Counted from the first letter of the stretch, positions 1 through 7,210 are shown. The stretch: 17,887 nucleotides of DNA from Flavobacteriales bacterium (GCA_018700255.1 JABISU010000234.1:1-17887); one strand, 5' to 3'. Notes: generated by a model not told the origin, from the letters alone. Program-made: numbers and translations.

Positions 1-337
1 CCGATCTAGAAGGAAAATTAACTACCATTTCAGCCCCCAAACCCAGATTTAAATAATTACTCCCTGTAGCAATATCGTTGTCGAAATCGATTACAAGTCT
101 AATAGAATTAGGAAGGGTGTTTTCATCTAAAGCAACTTCGTTTGTAGTCCTGATATAAAAATACACCCAGTCGATATCATGTGTAATTGCGGCCTTATTA
201 ATATTTCCAACACCATCGTCAGACCAGGACGGTGCCAAGTTCCAATCCTCGAAATGATTGTCTAGAGTAATTGTTGTTTGGGCTGAAAAAGACGAAGCAA
301 AAAGGCAAAATATAAAGGTATTCAGAATAAATTTCAT
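1..337 (-). CDS. Secreted protein with CBM9/DOMON-like N-terminus (partial, cut by window edge)
   Basis: The reading frame starts at the ATG at 337 and runs leftward off the window; about 112 codons are visible with no stop. The first 19 or so residues form a signal peptide (MKFILNTF, hydrophobic core, then SFSAQ), so the protein is exported. The mature start contains a 'DNHFEDWN' stretch, followed by predicted beta strands with 'WVYFYIRT' and 'LVIDFDNDIATG'. That pattern resembles CBM9/DOMON-like beta-sandwich domains found at the N-termini of secreted Bacteroidota proteins. The start lies 4 bases beyond the hemW stop, so the two are probably cotranscribed. The C-terminus is not visible, so a T9SS sorting domain or catalytic domain cannot be checked. 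The domain call rests on a weak motif resemblance only. Confidence 0.7.
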   Translation of the reverse strand, partial: MKFILNTFIFCLFASSFSAQTTITLDNHFEDWNLAPSWSDDGVGNINKAAITHDIDWVYFYIRTTNEVALDENTLPNSIRLVIDFDNDIATGSNYLNLGLGAEMVVNFPSRS

Positions 338-341
338 CCAT

Positions 342-1496
342 CTAAGTTACGAAAAAATCAGATGAGATAGAATCGCCAATAAGCCACATTTTTTCAGGAA
401 TACGGTAATATTCACCAGATTTACAACCGGTTTTTATTAACCCCCCAGAGTCGCTCCACTTCTTCCAGGCCTCAGCGTTAACCACAGCGGGGTTTATACC
501 CCACCGCCTCTCCAATTCAATGAAGCTAACCCCCGAGTCCGTTCTTAATCCTGTCATCAGGGACTCATTACACCTATCAAGTCGGCTAAGTTTTTCAGAA
601 GAGTCAGGGAGTAATCCTCGCCCCACCTCAGAAATATATCTAGGGTTGTTAGAAATCACCGCGTACCGAGTATTGTCTCGAAAACCATGTGCCCCAGGCC
701 CCAACCCTACATAAGGATCGCCAGACCAATAAGCCGAGTTATGTACAGCTCGGCCTTCTTCTCCAAGCGCCCAATTCGAAACTTCGTAATGAATAAACCC
801 TGCCTTTTTTGCGGCTGAACAGAGGTATTCGTAATCAGCCTCTATTTTTTCATCCGGAGTTGTTTTTTCAACGCCCTTTGAAACCCTGTGCCCTAAGACG
901 GTTTTGGGCTCAACTGTGAGGGCATAACAACTGATGTGATTTATAGGAAGACTCAGCGCCTTATCAACAGTCTCTCCCCACTCTTTGTCATTTTGTAGCA
1001 AACCATAGATAAGATCTAAAGAGATTTTATTAAATCCCATTTTATGGGCGAGCTTTACCGCTTTTACAGCCTCATCAGCACTGTGTTTTCTATTCATCCA
1101 CTTTAATTTAGAATCTTCAAAAGACTGAACCCCTATACTGAGTCTGTCAAACCCAGCATCAAGCCAACCTTGAAGGGCGCTTTCAGTTACATCTTCAGGG
1201 TTTACCTCTATCGTAGCCTCGATAAAAGAAGCCAGATTTTCAGGTAAAAATTTTGTCTTTATTGCGTCTGTGATTCTTTTAAGATCCTTCGATGATAAAA
1301 CAGACGGGGTCCCACCTCCGAAATAAAGAGTATTAAACTCAGAACCATCCCAAACCCCACTTTCTTTCCTCATGCCCACTTCTTTCAAAAGAGCATTTAC
1401 AAACTCCCCCGTTCTCTGCAACGAAGTTGAGAAATGGAAATCACAATAGTGACACGCCGTGCGACAAAATGGTATGTGGACGTAGATTCCTGGCAT
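342..1496 (-). CDS. hemW: HemW-like radical SAM protein (heme chaperone)
   Basis: 384 residues, normal for HemW. The N-terminus MPGIYVHIPF carries the radical-SAM cluster motif C11-x3-C15-x2-C18 that binds a 4Fe-4S cluster, followed by D-F. True HemN (oxygen-independent coproporphyrinogen oxidase) has a further cysteine two residues after the third, which is absent here. Other family marks are YFGGGTPS (about 58-65), IEVNPEDV, RLSIGVQSF, HISCYALTVEP, YEVSNWA and GDPYVGLGPGAHGF. HemW is known as a cytoplasmic heme-binding protein that helps insert heme into respiratory enzymes. It is not a coproporphyrinogen oxidase, although many databases label it so. The gene is divergent from the biotin-carrier gene, with 38 bases between start codons, and is followed directly by the secreted-protein gene. 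The start ATG immediately precedes the conserved PGIYVHIPFC block, leaving little doubt about it. Confidence 0.95.
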   Translation of the reverse strand: MPGIYVHIPFCRTACHYCDFHFSTSLQRTGEFVNALLKEVGMRKESGVWDGSEFNTLYFGGGTPSVLSSKDLKRITDAIKTKFLPENLASFIEATIEVNPEDVTESALQGWLDAGFDRLSIGVQSFEDSKLKWMNRKHSADEAVKAVKLAHKMGFNKISLDLIYGLLQNDKEWGETVDKALSLPINHISCYALTVEPKTVLGHRVSKGVEKTTPDEKIEADYEYLCSAAKKAGFIHYEVSNWALGEEGRAVHNSAYWSGDPYVGLGPGAHGFRDNTRYAVISNNPRYISEVGRGLLPDSSEKLSRLDRCNESLMTGLRTDSGVSFIELERRWGINPAVVNAEAWKKWSDSGGLIKTGCKSGEYYRIPEKMWLIGDSISSDFFVT

Positions 1497-1522
1497 GCAC
1501 GCAAGGTCGGGGCTAACTGCTT

Positions 1523-1530
1523 TATCTTCG
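1523..1530 (+). promoter_or_regulatory. Possible -7 box (TATCTTCG) for the biotin-carrier gene
   Basis: TATCTTCG matches 7 of 8 bases of the Bacteroidota -7 consensus TAnnTTTG. Its first T lies 12 bases before the ATG at 1535. This would put the transcription start at or just before the start codon, giving a leaderless or nearly leaderless mRNA. No TTG -33 element is evident. The match alone is weak. Confidence 0.35.
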
Positions 1531-1534
1531 CATT

Positions 1535-2014
1535 ATGTCTAAGGAAATTCGTTTTGAGAATAGAATCATCGTAGTAGATTCCGAAAACCACCAGCTCGGT
1601 GAGTGGACCAGAACATCCGAAGGTTGTTTCAGTGTATTAATCGACGGTAAATCACTTAATGTTGAAGCAATAGAAGGGCCAGATGAAAGTGGCGCTATGA
1701 CAGTCAAGGTTGGCGGAGTGTTAAGAGAGGTTACCGTTCTTGATGAGCGCGCTCTACTCTTAGATAAAATGGGAATGAATACAAGTGATTCAGGAGCGGA
1801 CCTACACCTTTGCGCGCCTATGCCGGGCAAGGTTTTAAGCGTTTTAGTTAAAGCGGGACAGGATGTAATGGTGGGTGACTCACTACTTATTCTAGAAGCA
1901 ATGAAGATGGAAAATGTCATTAAATCAGCGGTGGACGGCACGATTGAAGATGTCAATGCTAAGGCCGGATTGGCTGTTGAAAAGGGTGAATTACTTGTCG
2001 CTTTTAAGGGGTGA
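1535..2014 (+). CDS. Biotin/lipoyl-domain carrier protein (biotin carboxyl carrier subunit)
   Basis: 159 residues. The C-terminal half (about 90-159) is a biotinyl domain: APMPGKV at 94-100, then EAMKM at 121-125, where K124 is the expected site of biotin attachment by biotin ligase. The N-terminal half (1-85) is a beta-rich region of the kind seen before the biotinyl domain in carrier subunits of acyl-CoA carboxylases (acetyl-CoA or propionyl-CoA type). The domain would swing CO2 from a biotin carboxylase to a carboxyltransferase in the cytoplasm. Neither partner subunit is in the window, so which carboxylase it serves cannot be told. An EAMKM site rules out a lipoyl carrier of a 2-oxoacid dehydrogenase. 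The start ATG at 1535 follows a possible -7 box. The downstream gene starts 21 bases after this stop. Confidence 0.88.
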   Translation: MSKEIRFENRIIVVDSENHQLGEWTRTSEGCFSVLIDGKSLNVEAIEGPDESGAMTVKVGGVLREVTVLDERALLLDKMGMNTSDSGADLHLCAPMPGKVLSVLVKAGQDVMVGDSLLILEAMKMENVIKSAVDGTIEDVNAKAGLAVEKGELLVAFKG

Positions 2015-2023
2015 ATGATTCCT

Positions 2024-2031
2024 TAACTTTC
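2024..2031 (+). promoter_or_regulatory. Possible -7 box (TAACTTTC) for the surface-protein run
   Basis: TAACTTTC matches 7 of 8 bases of TAnnTTTG. It sits in the 21-base gap after the biotin-carrier gene, with its first T 12 bases before the ATG at 2036. That is the same box-to-ATG distance as the candidate box of the gene before. A TTG lies at 1995-1997, but its 26-base spacing to the box is longer than usual. It could start a separate transcript for the T9SS run; readthrough from the upstream gene is equally possible. Confidence 0.35.
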
Positions 2032-2035
2032 GGCT

Positions 2036-3046
2036 ATGCTAAATAAGCAAATAAAATCGTTGAGGAGTATGTATAAACTTTTTACTATCGCAATATTTAT
2101 TGTGTTTTTACATGGCGGTGTTTCCGGCCAAACCTGTGATAATCCCACCCCCCTTTGTGGTGATGTGGAAACACAGACTACAGAGTTTTTTCTGTCAAGT
2201 TTTATAGGACAGACTATAGATTCGTGTCTTACTGGGGATCAAATTTCAGTGTTGAAATTCCACACCACGTATCTTAACTCTAACGAGGGAGTTGATGTTT
2301 CTATTTCTGGACTAGAGTGCTCAGGTGCAGAGTTAAATATTATAGTTGTAGAGTTTTCTTTACTTGACCCGTGCAACGCCTCCTTGTATACAGCAGTGTC
2401 GGAATGTGTTACAACATCACAGGAGGTTACTTTCACAACCGAATCACTCTACACTAATACAGACTATCTTATTTTAATTTCATATATTACGGGAATTATT
2501 GAGCTACCGTGTGTTTTTAATGTAGAGGTTTCAGGGGAGCCCTTAAGTATAGAGGCCTGTTGCCCAATAAACATCCAGTTCCTTGAATCTGCAGATTTAG
2601 AGGTGCTAGGAGGAGATGGTGGACTAGGGTATATTTGGTCTCCGGAAGAATATGTAGACAATCCATCCTTTTACTCAGTAACGGTAACTCCACCTTCAAC
2701 AACCTCATTTGAGGTAACAGGATTCGTGGAGCAATGCGAGTATTCAGACCAGGTTTTAGTTGTCGTGGGAACTGATGTAGATGTGCCTAACGCCTTCTCA
2801 CCTAACGGAGATAACTATAACGACTCCTGGAAAATCACGGGGCTTCCTTCATACACCAGATCTCTAGTTACGTTATACGATAGATGGGGTCAGGAGGTGT
2901 TTAGAAGCATTGGATATCCCTTCGCTTGGGACGGGAAGATGGGAGGGAAGGATGTTCCGACGGGGACGTATTATTATGTGATAGAGTTAAACGAACCTGG
3001 AGTGGATCTCGATCCACTTGTAGGAAATGTAGCGGTAATACGATGA
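2036..3046 (+). CDS. Secreted T9SS type B sorting-domain (CHU_C, gliding-motility-associated C-terminal) protein
   Basis: 336 residues. A signal peptide occupies about residues 1-31: basic start, hydrophobic core 'LFTIAIFIVFLHGG', then a SGQ end. A middle region rich in cysteine and beta strands follows (32-249) and is not recognised as a named domain. Residues 250-336 are a complete CHU_C/type B T9SS sorting domain: VPNAFSPNGDNYNDSW, then LYDRWGQEVF, FAWDGK, VPTGTYYYVIEL and an ending GNVAVIR. Cargo with this domain crosses the inner membrane by Sec and the outer membrane by the T9SS. Type B cargoes, SprB being the model, commonly depend on a neighbouring PorP/SprF-like partner. Such a gene follows directly, overlapping by the ATGA at 3043-3046. 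At 336 residues this protein is far shorter than SprB. An ATG at 2069 is an alternative start and also leaves a good signal peptide. Confidence 0.88.
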   Translation: MLNKQIKSLRSMYKLFTIAIFIVFLHGGVSGQTCDNPTPLCGDVETQTTEFFLSSFIGQTIDSCLTGDQISVLKFHTTYLNSNEGVDVSISGLECSGAELNIIVVEFSLLDPCNASLYTAVSECVTTSQEVTFTTESLYTNTDYLILISYITGIIELPCVFNVEVSGEPLSIEACCPINIQFLESADLEVLGGDGGLGYIWSPEEYVDNPSFYSVTVTPPSTTSFEVTGFVEQCEYSDQVLVVVGTDVDVPNAFSPNGDNYNDSWKITGLPSYTRSLVTLYDRWGQEVFRSIGYPFAWDGKMGGKDVPTGTYYYVIELNEPGVDLDPLVGNVAVIR

Positions 3047-3984
3047 AGAATATTCCAATTTGTTTATTAGCTATAGTTTCGAGCTTTGCTTGTCAAACGG
3101 ATGCTAAAGCTCAACAATTGCCCGTTCGTTCGAACTATTTGATGACTCCTTTTCAGGATCACGTGGCTTCTGCGGGGAATAAACCCTGCCTGGATATGAG
3201 GATGGGTTTTCGCGATCAGTGGGTCGGGTTTGAAGGAGCTCCTTCGTATTCTTTTGCGAGTCTTTCAGGCAGAATATCTGAGACAAACCAAAGTGTCCAT
3301 GGTGCGGGAGGCAGGATAGAAACTGACGAGGCCGGCCCTTGGGGTACAACGTCCTTTTCACTAGCTTATGCCTATAAATTGAAGATGACTAATGGGGCTT
3401 GGCTTAGTTCAGGACTATCGGTGGGTGTTGTTCAGCACAGATTAAATATAGGAAGCTTAAACTTCCCTGATTTTGAAGCTGCCTATGATCCTGCGGTTTT
3501 ATCCTCTTCACAGTTATTGTTTCCAACTATAGATGCTGGGGTTTGGTATGAAGATGAGCATACTTTTATAGGAATTACAATGATTAACGCTACCGCAGCG
3601 GAGCTTTCAGAGATGACGCTCAGCTCTCGCACCTCCCGCCACGTAGTAGCTACCGTAGGAAGCTCTTTCGATTTAGACGGTCGCCTTATGTTTAAACCCT
3701 CAGCACAAATACGCATGGCATCAGGGCTACCTGCCTCTTTAGATGTTACTACACTACTTTCCTACGAGGACCAGTTCTCTTTAGGCGTTGGATATAGAAA
3801 TCAATCAGCTCTTATCGCGCACTTCCAGATTGCTTTAATGGACTATATCACACTTGGATATGCATACGATTTTGGGATATCCGAGATTAGAACAGCGGCC
3901 GCTAGTTCACACGAAGTAATCATAGCTCTCAGCGCATGTGATATACGCTCTAAGCGTGCCCAACACTGTTCTGCCTACGATTAA
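3043..3984 (+). CDS. PorP/SprF family type IX secretion outer-membrane protein
   Basis: 313 residues from the ATG at 3043. The signal peptide ends at AKAQ, followed by the family opening QLPVRSNYLMTPFQDHVASAG and then RMGFRDQWVGFEGAPSYSFASLSG. Those are the two best-conserved blocks of the PorP/SprF family. The remainder alternates like an outer-membrane beta-barrel of about 14 strands, with 'SLAYAYKL', 'IDAGVWYED', 'SLGVGYRNQ' and 'YITLGYAYDFG' as clear strands. In Flavobacterium, SprF is needed for secretion or attachment of its partner SprB; PorP of Porphyromonas is a T9SS component that works with PorE in linking it to the cell wall. Pairing with the adjacent type B cargo is inferred from the 4-base overlap. 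The frame is open further upstream (to 2926), but that stretch lies in the preceding gene and would bury the signal peptide. A cysteine in the signal region is not preceded by a convincing lipobox. Confidence 0.9.
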   Translation: MKNIPICLLAIVSSFACQTDAKAQQLPVRSNYLMTPFQDHVASAGNKPCLDMRMGFRDQWVGFEGAPSYSFASLSGRISETNQSVHGAGGRIETDEAGPWGTTSFSLAYAYKLKMTNGAWLSSGLSVGVVQHRLNIGSLNFPDFEAAYDPAVLSSSQLLFPTIDAGVWYEDEHTFIGITMINATAAELSEMTLSSRTSRHVVATVGSSFDLDGRLMFKPSAQIRMASGLPASLDVTTLLSYEDQFSLGVGYRNQSALIAHFQIALMDYITLGYAYDFGISEIRTAAASSHEVIIALSACDIRSKRAQHCSAYD

Positions 3985-3990
3985 CACGAG

Positions 3991-5481
3991 ATGCAAGCCC
4001 GTTCAAAAAAACGATGGAAGAGAATTCTGCTCGCTTCGGCAGCGGTAATTGTGGGCGCTACCCTTTGGTACGCCAACTCCCTCACCAAGCGTGTGAAAAT
4101 TGAGGAAAGAGCGAAAGTCAAAGTTTGGTCTGAAGCTATAATACAGAGAAGCCACCTCGTCGATTACACTGAGAAATTGTTTGTGCAACTCGAGGCTGAC
4201 GAACGTAAAAAAGCTGACAGGCTAGCCGATGCATATCGGATAATCGATAACCCGCCCCGGGGCATGGACCTCACCTTTGTCACTGACTATCTATGGTCGA
4301 ATTCTACAGTTCCCGTACTCATCTATGACGACTATGGGAGGAAACTCTACGACATCAATTTAGAATCGGGCTTAACAAATTTCGACAGCTTGCGAGACGA
4401 AATGGCGTCCCGATTCAACCCCATTCGCTTCAAGGAGGTAGGCCAAACAGTTTATTACGACGAGAGCCTTCGACTCAAGGACTTGAAAACAGCAATGGCA
4501 GACCTTATTTCCTCCTTCGTATCTGAGACGATTTTAAACAGCGCTTCAGTTCCCGTTATTATGACGGATTCACTTATGAAGAATGTGATTCACTCGAAAG
4601 GGGTACTTGTTGAGGAGTTGGAAAACCCAGAATCCCTTCAGGCGAGACTTATTAGAATGTCTGAGTCTAACAATCCTATTAAGGTTTATTTACCCGGCGA
4701 AGGAGCCCGACTCATCTTTTTCGAGGACAGCGTGATCCTCACCTCTATGAGGTATTACCCACTTATCCAACTTATTTTAATAACGGCTTTCTTACTAACA
4801 GCTTACTTGGTTTTTAGCAGCTCTAGGAAGGCAGAACAGAACCGTGTTTGGGTTGGTATGGCAAAAGAGACGGCTCACCAATTAGGCACCCCACTAAGCT
4901 CATTAATGGCCTGGGTGGGTTTGTTAAAGGAAGCAAAGGAGATTGACCAATCGATGCTTGTTGAGATGGAGAAAGATGTTCAGCGCCTCCATGTCGTAAC
5001 AGACAGATTTAGTAAAATTGGCTCTCAACCTAAGCTTACTTCAGGCGATATCGGTCAATCAGTTTCACACACCTTGTCTTATATGAGACCCAGGATAAGT
5101 AAGAAAGTAGAGATCCGCCTTACCGGTATTCAAGAAAACATTGAGATAAAAGCGTTATTTAACCCATCTTTATTTAGTTGGGTGCTAGAAAACCTGCTCA
5201 GAAATGCTGTTGATGCTATGGAGGGTAGAGGAGAGATAAATGTGAACGTTATGAACTCGGAAAAAGGTGTAACTATTGATATTTCAGATACCGGAAAGGG
5301 AATTTCAAGACAAGATATCAGAAGCGTATTCTCTCCTGGCTTTACTACAAAAAAGAGGGGTTGGGGGCTAGGCCTTTCATTGGTAAAACGGATCATAGAA
5401 GAATACCACGGAGGGAAAATCTCGGTGTTAAAATCCGAGGTGGGAGTAGGGACGACATTTAGGATAAATATCTCAGCATAA
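3991..5481 (+). CDS. Membrane-bound orphan sensor histidine kinase
   Basis: 496 residues. TM1 is at about 11-29 and TM2 at about 255-277, bracketing a periplasmic sensor region of about 225 residues. No HAMP domain is obvious. The H-box is ETAHQLGTPLSSL with H296 as the expected phosphorylation site, a Gln-Leu-Gly variant of the usual H-E-L-R-T-P. The ATPase domain has an N-box (NLLRNAVDAM, 401-410), G1 (DTGKGIS, 433-439), an F-box (FSPGFTTK) and G2 (GWGLGLSL, 457-464), so it should be active. The sensor region contains two similar pieces around 106 and 186, each with S-x-VPV followed by a short hydrophobic stretch and an Asp. No response regulator is encoded in the window. The gene begins 6 bases after the PorP/SprF gene, suggesting a role in sensing or controlling the surface machinery made by this run. 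That link is inference. Confidence 0.93.
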   Translation: MQARSKKRWKRILLASAAVIVGATLWYANSLTKRVKIEERAKVKVWSEAIIQRSHLVDYTEKLFVQLEADERKKADRLADAYRIIDNPPRGMDLTFVTDYLWSNSTVPVLIYDDYGRKLYDINLESGLTNFDSLRDEMASRFNPIRFKEVGQTVYYDESLRLKDLKTAMADLISSFVSETILNSASVPVIMTDSLMKNVIHSKGVLVEELENPESLQARLIRMSESNNPIKVYLPGEGARLIFFEDSVILTSMRYYPLIQLILITAFLLTAYLVFSSSRKAEQNRVWVGMAKETAHQLGTPLSSLMAWVGLLKEAKEIDQSMLVEMEKDVQRLHVVTDRFSKIGSQPKLTSGDIGQSVSHTLSYMRPRISKKVEIRLTGIQENIEIKALFNPSLFSWVLENLLRNAVDAMEGRGEINVNVMNSEKGVTIDISDTGKGISRQDIRSVFSPGFTTKKRGWGLGLSLVKRIIEEYHGGKISVLKSEVGVGTTFRINISA

Positions 5482-5483
5482 AA

Positions 5484-6167
5484 GTGAAAAAAACGATAGC
5501 GGTTATTGGAACGGGTCGCTCGGGCACGAATTTTTTTGCAGCTGTATTGTCTGAATTGGGAAAAGATGTTCAGCATGAGAAGTTTGGCGCCGATGGAATT
5601 GCGTCTTGGTGCCTTGTGGCAGATTGTGACCAGGCGGTTTATGGTCCAGGAGGGAATTGCATCACTTCAGACTTTGCGATAGGGCATCAGCTCCGCGACC
5701 CTTTAAAAACCATAGGATCTCTCACCACATTTAACAAGGCAAGTTGGAGATATATCACTGAGAATTCTTCTATTGAAATGCCTCGTAAGATTATGCACAG
5801 AGCCATGAGACACTGGTTAGACTGGAACGTCAGGGCAGGGGAGAAGGCAAGCCATACTTGGTGGTTAGAGAGTCTCAAAGAAGACGCCCCCTCTATTTTA
5901 GAAGCCCTTGATTGGGGTGTTTCAAATGAAGAATGGCGCTCTGCATATACAAGGGCTCGCCATGGAGAAAACGCTGGTTCAGACAGGTCTTCAAACAGCA
6001 TATTCAACCCTAAAGTCGGACCCATCACCCAATGGAGAAGGTATAAACACACAAATAGGTCTAACCCGGTAAGCTGGGACGAGCTAAGAGCGATAGACAA
6101 GGTTTTAGCAAACGAGATATTTCAATATGCGAGCTCCATGAACCCTCCCTATTCTTTAACGTCGTGA
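5484..6167 (+). CDS. Sulfotransferase-like P-loop protein
   Basis: 227 residues with a GTG start 2 bases after the kinase stop; no in-frame ATG gives the intact first strand. The N-terminal 'IAVIGTGRSGTNFF' is the PAPS 5'-phosphosulfate loop style of sulfotransferases (G-x-x-R-S-G-T, residues 9-15). 'RDPLKTIGSL' (71-80) fits the 3'-phosphate-binding RDP...S motif. 'MRHWLDWN' and a later tryptophan-rich stretch are typical of bacterial members that use small or glycan acceptors. The family moves sulfate from PAPS to a hydroxyl; the acceptor cannot be told from sequence. No membrane segment or signal is present, so it is cytoplasmic. It lies between a sensor kinase and a glycosyltransferase, overlapping the latter by GTGA, which suggests sulfation of a glycan made by its neighbour. 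It could instead be a P-loop protein without sulfotransferase activity. Confidence 0.75.
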   Translation: MKKTIAVIGTGRSGTNFFAAVLSELGKDVQHEKFGADGIASWCLVADCDQAVYGPGGNCITSDFAIGHQLRDPLKTIGSLTTFNKASWRYITENSSIEMPRKIMHRAMRHWLDWNVRAGEKASHTWWLESLKEDAPSILEALDWGVSNEEWRSAYTRARHGENAGSDRSSNSIFNPKVGPITQWRRYKHTNRSNPVSWDELRAIDKVLANEIFQYASSMNPPYSLTS

Positions 6168-7057
6168 AAGTTTCGCTTTTAAGAAAAATCATCCCAGACT
6201 TCCTGCGGGTTCCGGCTGTAATTTTTCTTCGTAAATCAGGCATCTCCACTTGGTTCCAAAATAAACTTTACGCCCGTGAAGCCGCCGTTATAAAGAAAGG
6301 TTTTCACCCCACTCTTTCCCCCGCATCCGCTTCTAAGATGAAGGTTCTCATCGTATGCGCTCACTACAACCACTCTGAATTTCTTCCCGGATGTGTTTCA
6401 AGTATTTTATCCCAAACCCATACAAATTGGCATCTCCTAATCGCAGACGATAACTCCACCGACCCCGTCACAACTTCTGAGCTACTAGTCCAGTCCAAGC
6501 GCGATCCCAGAATAGAATGTATCAAGCTAAATGAAAACTCAGGTGCCTATACAGCTCGCAACACTGGAGTTTATGCATCTCAGAATATAGACTGGACACA
6601 CGTGACTTTTATCGATCCAGACGATGTGGCTCACCCCAATTGGCTTCTGCACTCCTTAGACGTTCTCGCCGGCAGAGAGGGCTCCATTCGACCATACATT
6701 AGACGTTTTGACATCGCTTTAAAGAAACCCCTACAAGCATATTTCGGACACTGCCCCACACTTCATTCCCGCTTCGCTTGGGAACGCGCTGGTGGCTTTT
6801 TATCTATACGTAGATCTGGAGACTCCGAGCTTACCCTAAGACTCTCACACCTTTCAAAAGACGGACTTACTGTAAATGTTAAGAGCTTTGAAGAGTCGAT
6901 TATGTGCAGGCACATCCCCGGAAGCGCTACCCACCAAGACCTCACAGCACGCAAGTTGATGCTCGAAAAAAGAGACGACGAATTAAAAAGGATGAACATC
7001 TCGGAAATGAAAATAACCTCTCCGGAAATTACGCACTTCGAAAAGTGTAGCGAATAG
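6164..7057 (+). CDS. Family 2 (GT-A fold) glycosyltransferase
   Basis: 297 residues from a GTG that overlaps the preceding stop (GTGA at 6164-6167). Residues 1-58 are a basic and hydrophobic leader without a clear membrane segment. The GT2 domain begins at about residue 59: KVLIVCAHYNHSEFL, then ADDNSTD (94-100, nucleotide binding), NENSGAYTARNTG (123-135) and the metal-binding DPDD (151-154). A later acidic GDSELTLRL segment sits where the catalytic-base region falls in this family. The enzyme would move a sugar from a nucleotide sugar to an unknown acceptor on the cytoplasmic side. An ATG at residue 59 is a possible internal start, but the overlap with the gene before favours the GTG. It is the last gene of the plus-strand run. 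A small hairpin near the stop lacks a T-run, so readthrough into tRNA-Leu cannot be excluded. Confidence 0.9.
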   Translation: MKVSLLRKIIPDFLRVPAVIFLRKSGISTWFQNKLYAREAAVIKKGFHPTLSPASASKMKVLIVCAHYNHSEFLPGCVSSILSQTHTNWHLLIADDNSTDPVTTSELLVQSKRDPRIECIKLNENSGAYTARNTGVYASQNIDWTHVTFIDPDDVAHPNWLLHSLDVLAGREGSIRPYIRRFDIALKKPLQAYFGHCPTLHSRFAWERAGGFLSIRRSGDSELTLRLSHLSKDGLTVNVKSFEESIMCRHIPGSATHQDLTARKLMLEKRDDELKRMNISEMKITSPEITHFEKCSE

Positions 7058-7069
7058 CCTTCACTACGT

Positions 7070-7077
7070 TACTTTTG
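7070..7077 (+). promoter_or_regulatory. -7 box TACTTTTG for tRNA-Leu
   Basis: A perfect TAnnTTTG match whose last base is 12 bases before the tRNA 5' end. No TTG lies at the expected -33 position. The position right before a tRNA gene makes it credible. Confidence 0.6.
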
Positions 7078-7089
7078 TTGTCCCCATTT

Positions 7090-7174
7090 GCCCGAATGGC
7101 GGAACTGGTAGACGCGCACGACTCAAACTCGTGTTCCGCAAGGAGTGTGGGTTCGATTCCCACTTCGGGTACCA
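7090..7174 (+). tRNA. tRNA-Leu (anticodon CAA)
   Basis: 85 bases folding as a class II tRNA. The acceptor stem pairs GCCCGAA with TTCGGGT, the first pair being a G-U wobble. The D-arm contains GGTAGACGCGC. The anticodon arm is CACGA / loop CTCAAAC / TCGTG, giving anticodon CAA (reads UUG). A variable arm TTCC-GCAA-GGAG and a T-arm GTGGG / TTCGATT / CCCAC follow. The 3' A73 and CCA are encoded. The long variable arm and G-containing D-loop fit leucine. Confidence 0.97.
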
Positions 7175-7210
7175 AGCGAGAGACATTCGAAAGATTGCCT
7201 CTCGTTTTTG
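7174..7210 (+). terminator. Rho-independent terminator after tRNA-Leu
   Basis: AAGCGAGAG (7174-7182) pairs with CTCTCGTTT (7199-7207), a 9-bp stem with one G-U pair and a 16-base loop. It runs straight into a TTTTTG tract. It ends the tRNA-Leu transcript. On the other strand there is no T-run, so it is not a good stop for the minus-strand operon that ends at 7261. Confidence 0.75.

Noticed and set aside
1522..1956. Minus-strand open frame of 144 codons opposite the biotin-carrier gene
   Set aside because: It is an antisense shadow of a clearly coding frame, rich in Ser/Thr/Pro with no domain. The same holds for the frames at 5130-5576, 5687-6100 and 14054-14413.
2926..3042. Upstream extension of the PorP/SprF frame
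   Set aside because: It lies wholly inside the sorting domain of the preceding gene and would put 39 arginine- and cysteine-rich residues ahead of a good signal peptide that starts at 3043.
3043..3120. PorP/SprF protein as a lipoprotein
   Set aside because: The cysteine in SSFACQ lacks a Leu/Val at -3 and small residues in the right pattern, and the signal peptide ends later at AKAQ.
7034..7047. Hairpin CACTT-CGAA-AAGTG at the end of the glycosyltransferase gene, as a terminator
   Set aside because: The stem is only 5 bp and no T-run follows.
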